A stretch of 64,000 nt of DNA. Origin: Mariprofundus ferrooxydans PV-1. Its GTDB lineage: Bacteria > Pseudomonadota > Zetaproteobacteria > Mariprofundales > Mariprofundaceae. Positions within the stretch are counted from its first letter, which is position 1. Each line of letters begins with the position of its first letter. This document shows positions 62,644-64,000 of the stretch, piece after piece. Below the pieces are notes generated by a model. It saw only the letters and a list, made by a program, of their open reading frames with translations. It was not told the origin of the DNA and did not search any database. The DNA lies in NCBI RefSeq assembly GCF_000153765.1, contig NZ_DS022295.1:814887-878886 (forward strand), read 5' to 3'. The translations under genes and the position numbers were made by a program.

Positions 62644-64000
62644 TTACTTATGTACGCCCAGTTTGTCGCGCCAGCCTGGGTAGAGCTTGTCTGCATCACC
62701 TGGGAAGGATTCAAATGCGCGGGCAAACTCACCGTGAGTCTTGGCGTATTCGATCGGATCTGTACCCGACTTCCAGCAGTCATAAGCCTGATCCAGCGAT
62801 TTACCACCGGCAGCCGGGCTGTCGATGTGGCCGAAGGAGCCGCCGCCACAGGTATTGATGACGTTGCCGTGACCGAGGTTCTCAAAGAAGCCCGGCAGAC
62901 GCAGTGCATTCATGCCACCTGAGATGATCGGAGCAGTCGGCTTCATGCCATACCACTTCTGGTTGAAGTAGTGACCCATGCACTCATCACGTTCCAGCAT
63001 ATATGCCAGCACGGTTTCCTTGCCATGACCTTCCATCTTGCCATAACCCATGGTACCTGTGTGGATACCGGAAGCACCCTGCAGACGGGCGAGCTTCATG
63101 TAGCACAGAGGATCCATACCCATAGGGGACTTGTAAGAAGTTACCGCACCGTGGCCGGCACGGTGGAAGTGCAGGAATGTATCAGGGAATGCACGACGTG
63201 CAGTCGTCACACCGGCAGGGCCGGTCACGAAGCCGTCGATCAGGAATGCAACATGCTTTTCGTTACCGTACTTGGCGAACTCGCTCAGGATATACTCACC
63301 ACGGGCAACACACTCGCCGTGGTAATCGGCGGTAGCATTGGCGGAGAACAGCTTGGCCTGACCCGTTTCCTGCTGGGCACGATCCATGGCTTCTGCAACC
63401 TTGGGAATAACTACCTTCATCGGGCAGAACGGCTGATTAGCCTGCGGCTCATCGTTCTTGATGAAGTCGCCACCCAGCCAGAAATCAAGACATGCCTTGG
63501 CAAACGGCTCAGGACGCAGACCCAGTTTTGGCTTGATGATGGTACCAGAGATGTAGCCGCCATCCACTTCAGGGCGACCCAGTACTTTCCACAAGTCGGC
63601 AATGCCTGCACTTGGACCGTCAAACTTTCTGATCATGCACTCAGGCACCATGAAGTCGAGCATACGCAGACCTTCATGATCGCCCATGCCCTGGTTATTA
63701 CCCAGTATCAGGGACCACATATGGGAAACATTGTAATGACCGTCGATCAGGTTCGGGTCGAACAGTTCAACAGGGTATGCGACCTTCATCAAACCGCCGC
63801 CTGTGACGCCTTCGTCACCAAATGCGGTCTCGTCGATGTCATAGACCAGTGCGTCAACACCACGAGTGAAATCATCGGTCGTGGATACCTCTACATTGGT
63901 ACCGGTTGAGGACTCAGCCGCAATGTGCGCAGCTACTTCCAGAAAACCATAGCCCTTGGCCGGAATTAGTTTATAAGCAACAAGCAGATGCTTGCCGCCT
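62644..64000 (-). CDS. cbbM: form II ribulose-1,5-bisphosphate carboxylase/oxygenase (5' end outside window)
   Basis: The frame is open through the right edge; the visible 451 residues start [20 protein letters not shown] and end KLGVHK. Form II signatures: [17 protein letters not shown] (catalytic Lys), [16 protein letters not shown] (carbamylated Lys and metal-binding Asp-Glu), [20 protein letters not shown] (loop 6 Lys) and [20 protein letters not shown]. Only a few N-terminal residues are missing. Form II enzyme has low CO2/O2 specificity and suits low-oxygen, CO2-rich niches. It leads the cbbM-cbbQ-cbbO group. Confidence 0.97.
   Translation of the reverse strand, partial: GGKHLLVAYKLIPAKGYGFLEVAAHIAAESSTGTNVEVSTTDDFTRGVDALVYDIDETAFGDEGVTGGGLMKVAYPVELFDPNLIDGHYNVSHMWSLILGNNQGMGDHEGLRMLDFMVPECMIRKFDGPSAGIADLWKVLGRPEVDGGYISGTIIKPKLGLRPEPFAKACLDFWLGGDFIKNDEPQANQPFCPMKVVIPKVAEAMDRAQQETGQAKLFSANATADYHGECVARGEYILSEFAKYGNEKHVAFLIDGFVTGPAGVTTARRAFPDTFLHFHRAGHGAVTSYKSPMGMDPLCYMKLARLQGASGIHTGTMGYGKMEGHGKETVLAYMLERDECMGHYFNQKWYGMKPTAPIISGGMNALRLPGFFENLGHGNVINTCGGGSFGHIDSPAAGGKSLDQAYDCWKSGTDPIEYAKTHGEFARAFESFPGDADKLYPGWRDKLGVHK

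Noticed and set aside
62971-63909. A 312-residue open frame on the plus strand
   Set aside because: Antisense to cbbM, which carries all RuBisCO motifs; no independent support.

Overview
The window looks like a chromosome segment of a chemolithoautotrophic proteobacterium. It carries form II RuBisCO with its CbbQ/CbbO activase genes, cobalamin-dependent MetH, a type III glutamine synthetase, a probable PPi-type PEP carboxykinase and many c-di-GMP/PAS signalling proteins. This mix fits a microaerophilic iron-oxidising Zetaproteobacterium (Mariprofundus-like), but that assignment is an inference from gene content only.

Layout. (1) 0-4 kb: AbiE-type toxin-antitoxin genes (toxin cut by the window edge) and a two-gene signalling operon, a hybrid histidine kinase followed by a GGDEF/EAL protein. 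(2) 4-31.5 kb: the core of an integrative conjugative element of the PFGI-1/ICEclc type: ardC, ssb, a PFL_4669-family gene, an STY4528-family replication gene, a DUF2857 gene, parB, parA, an AlpA-like HTH gene, a tyrosine recombinase, a TraI_2-like gene, traD and a TIGR03747/DUF4400 membrane gene. No type IV secretion channel genes follow, so the visible element is incomplete. (3) 7-21 kb, inserted between the ssb and PFL_4669 sides of that backbone: a compact six-gene defence operon on the minus strand (SNF2-like helicase, DUF4391 protein, type III Mod, type III Res, Gabija-like OLD nuclease GajA, UvrD-like GajB). Mod is interrupted by an IS256-family element flanked by a perfect 8-bp target duplication; removing the insert restores the frame exactly. 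(4) 31.7-34.1 kb: a TacA/TacT-type toxin-antitoxin pair and a Fic AMPylator-like protein, then IS1380 debris. (5) 34.9-36.9 kb: a PAS-GGDEF-EAL gene split by one amber codon. (6) 37.3 kb: a tRNA-Met gene, which marks the change to core chromosome.

(7) 37.5-41.1 kb: an RfaH/NusG-like gene, rfbB, rfbA and cysC, with unusual short tandem repeats inside rfbB and a duplicated rfbA 5' end next to a 75-bp tandem repeat. (8) 41.2-48.5 kb: metH, a spermidine-synthase-like methyltransferase, a VF530 protein, another methyltransferase, a heme-sensor diguanylate cyclase and a VOC-like protein. (9) 49-55.3 kb: PPi-PEPCK, a TerB-like protein and glnN. (10) 55.7-59.1 kb: a kaiC remnant translationally coupled to a large PAS/GAF/HD-GYP protein. 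(11) 59.2-64 kb: cbbM-cbbQ-cbbO, running off the right edge.

The most striking unlabelled signal is a perfect palindrome, GGTTCAGNCTGAACC, present four times and only within the ICE backbone, on both sides of the defence cargo and clustered near parAB. It is a strong candidate for a centromere (parS-like) or an element-wide operator.
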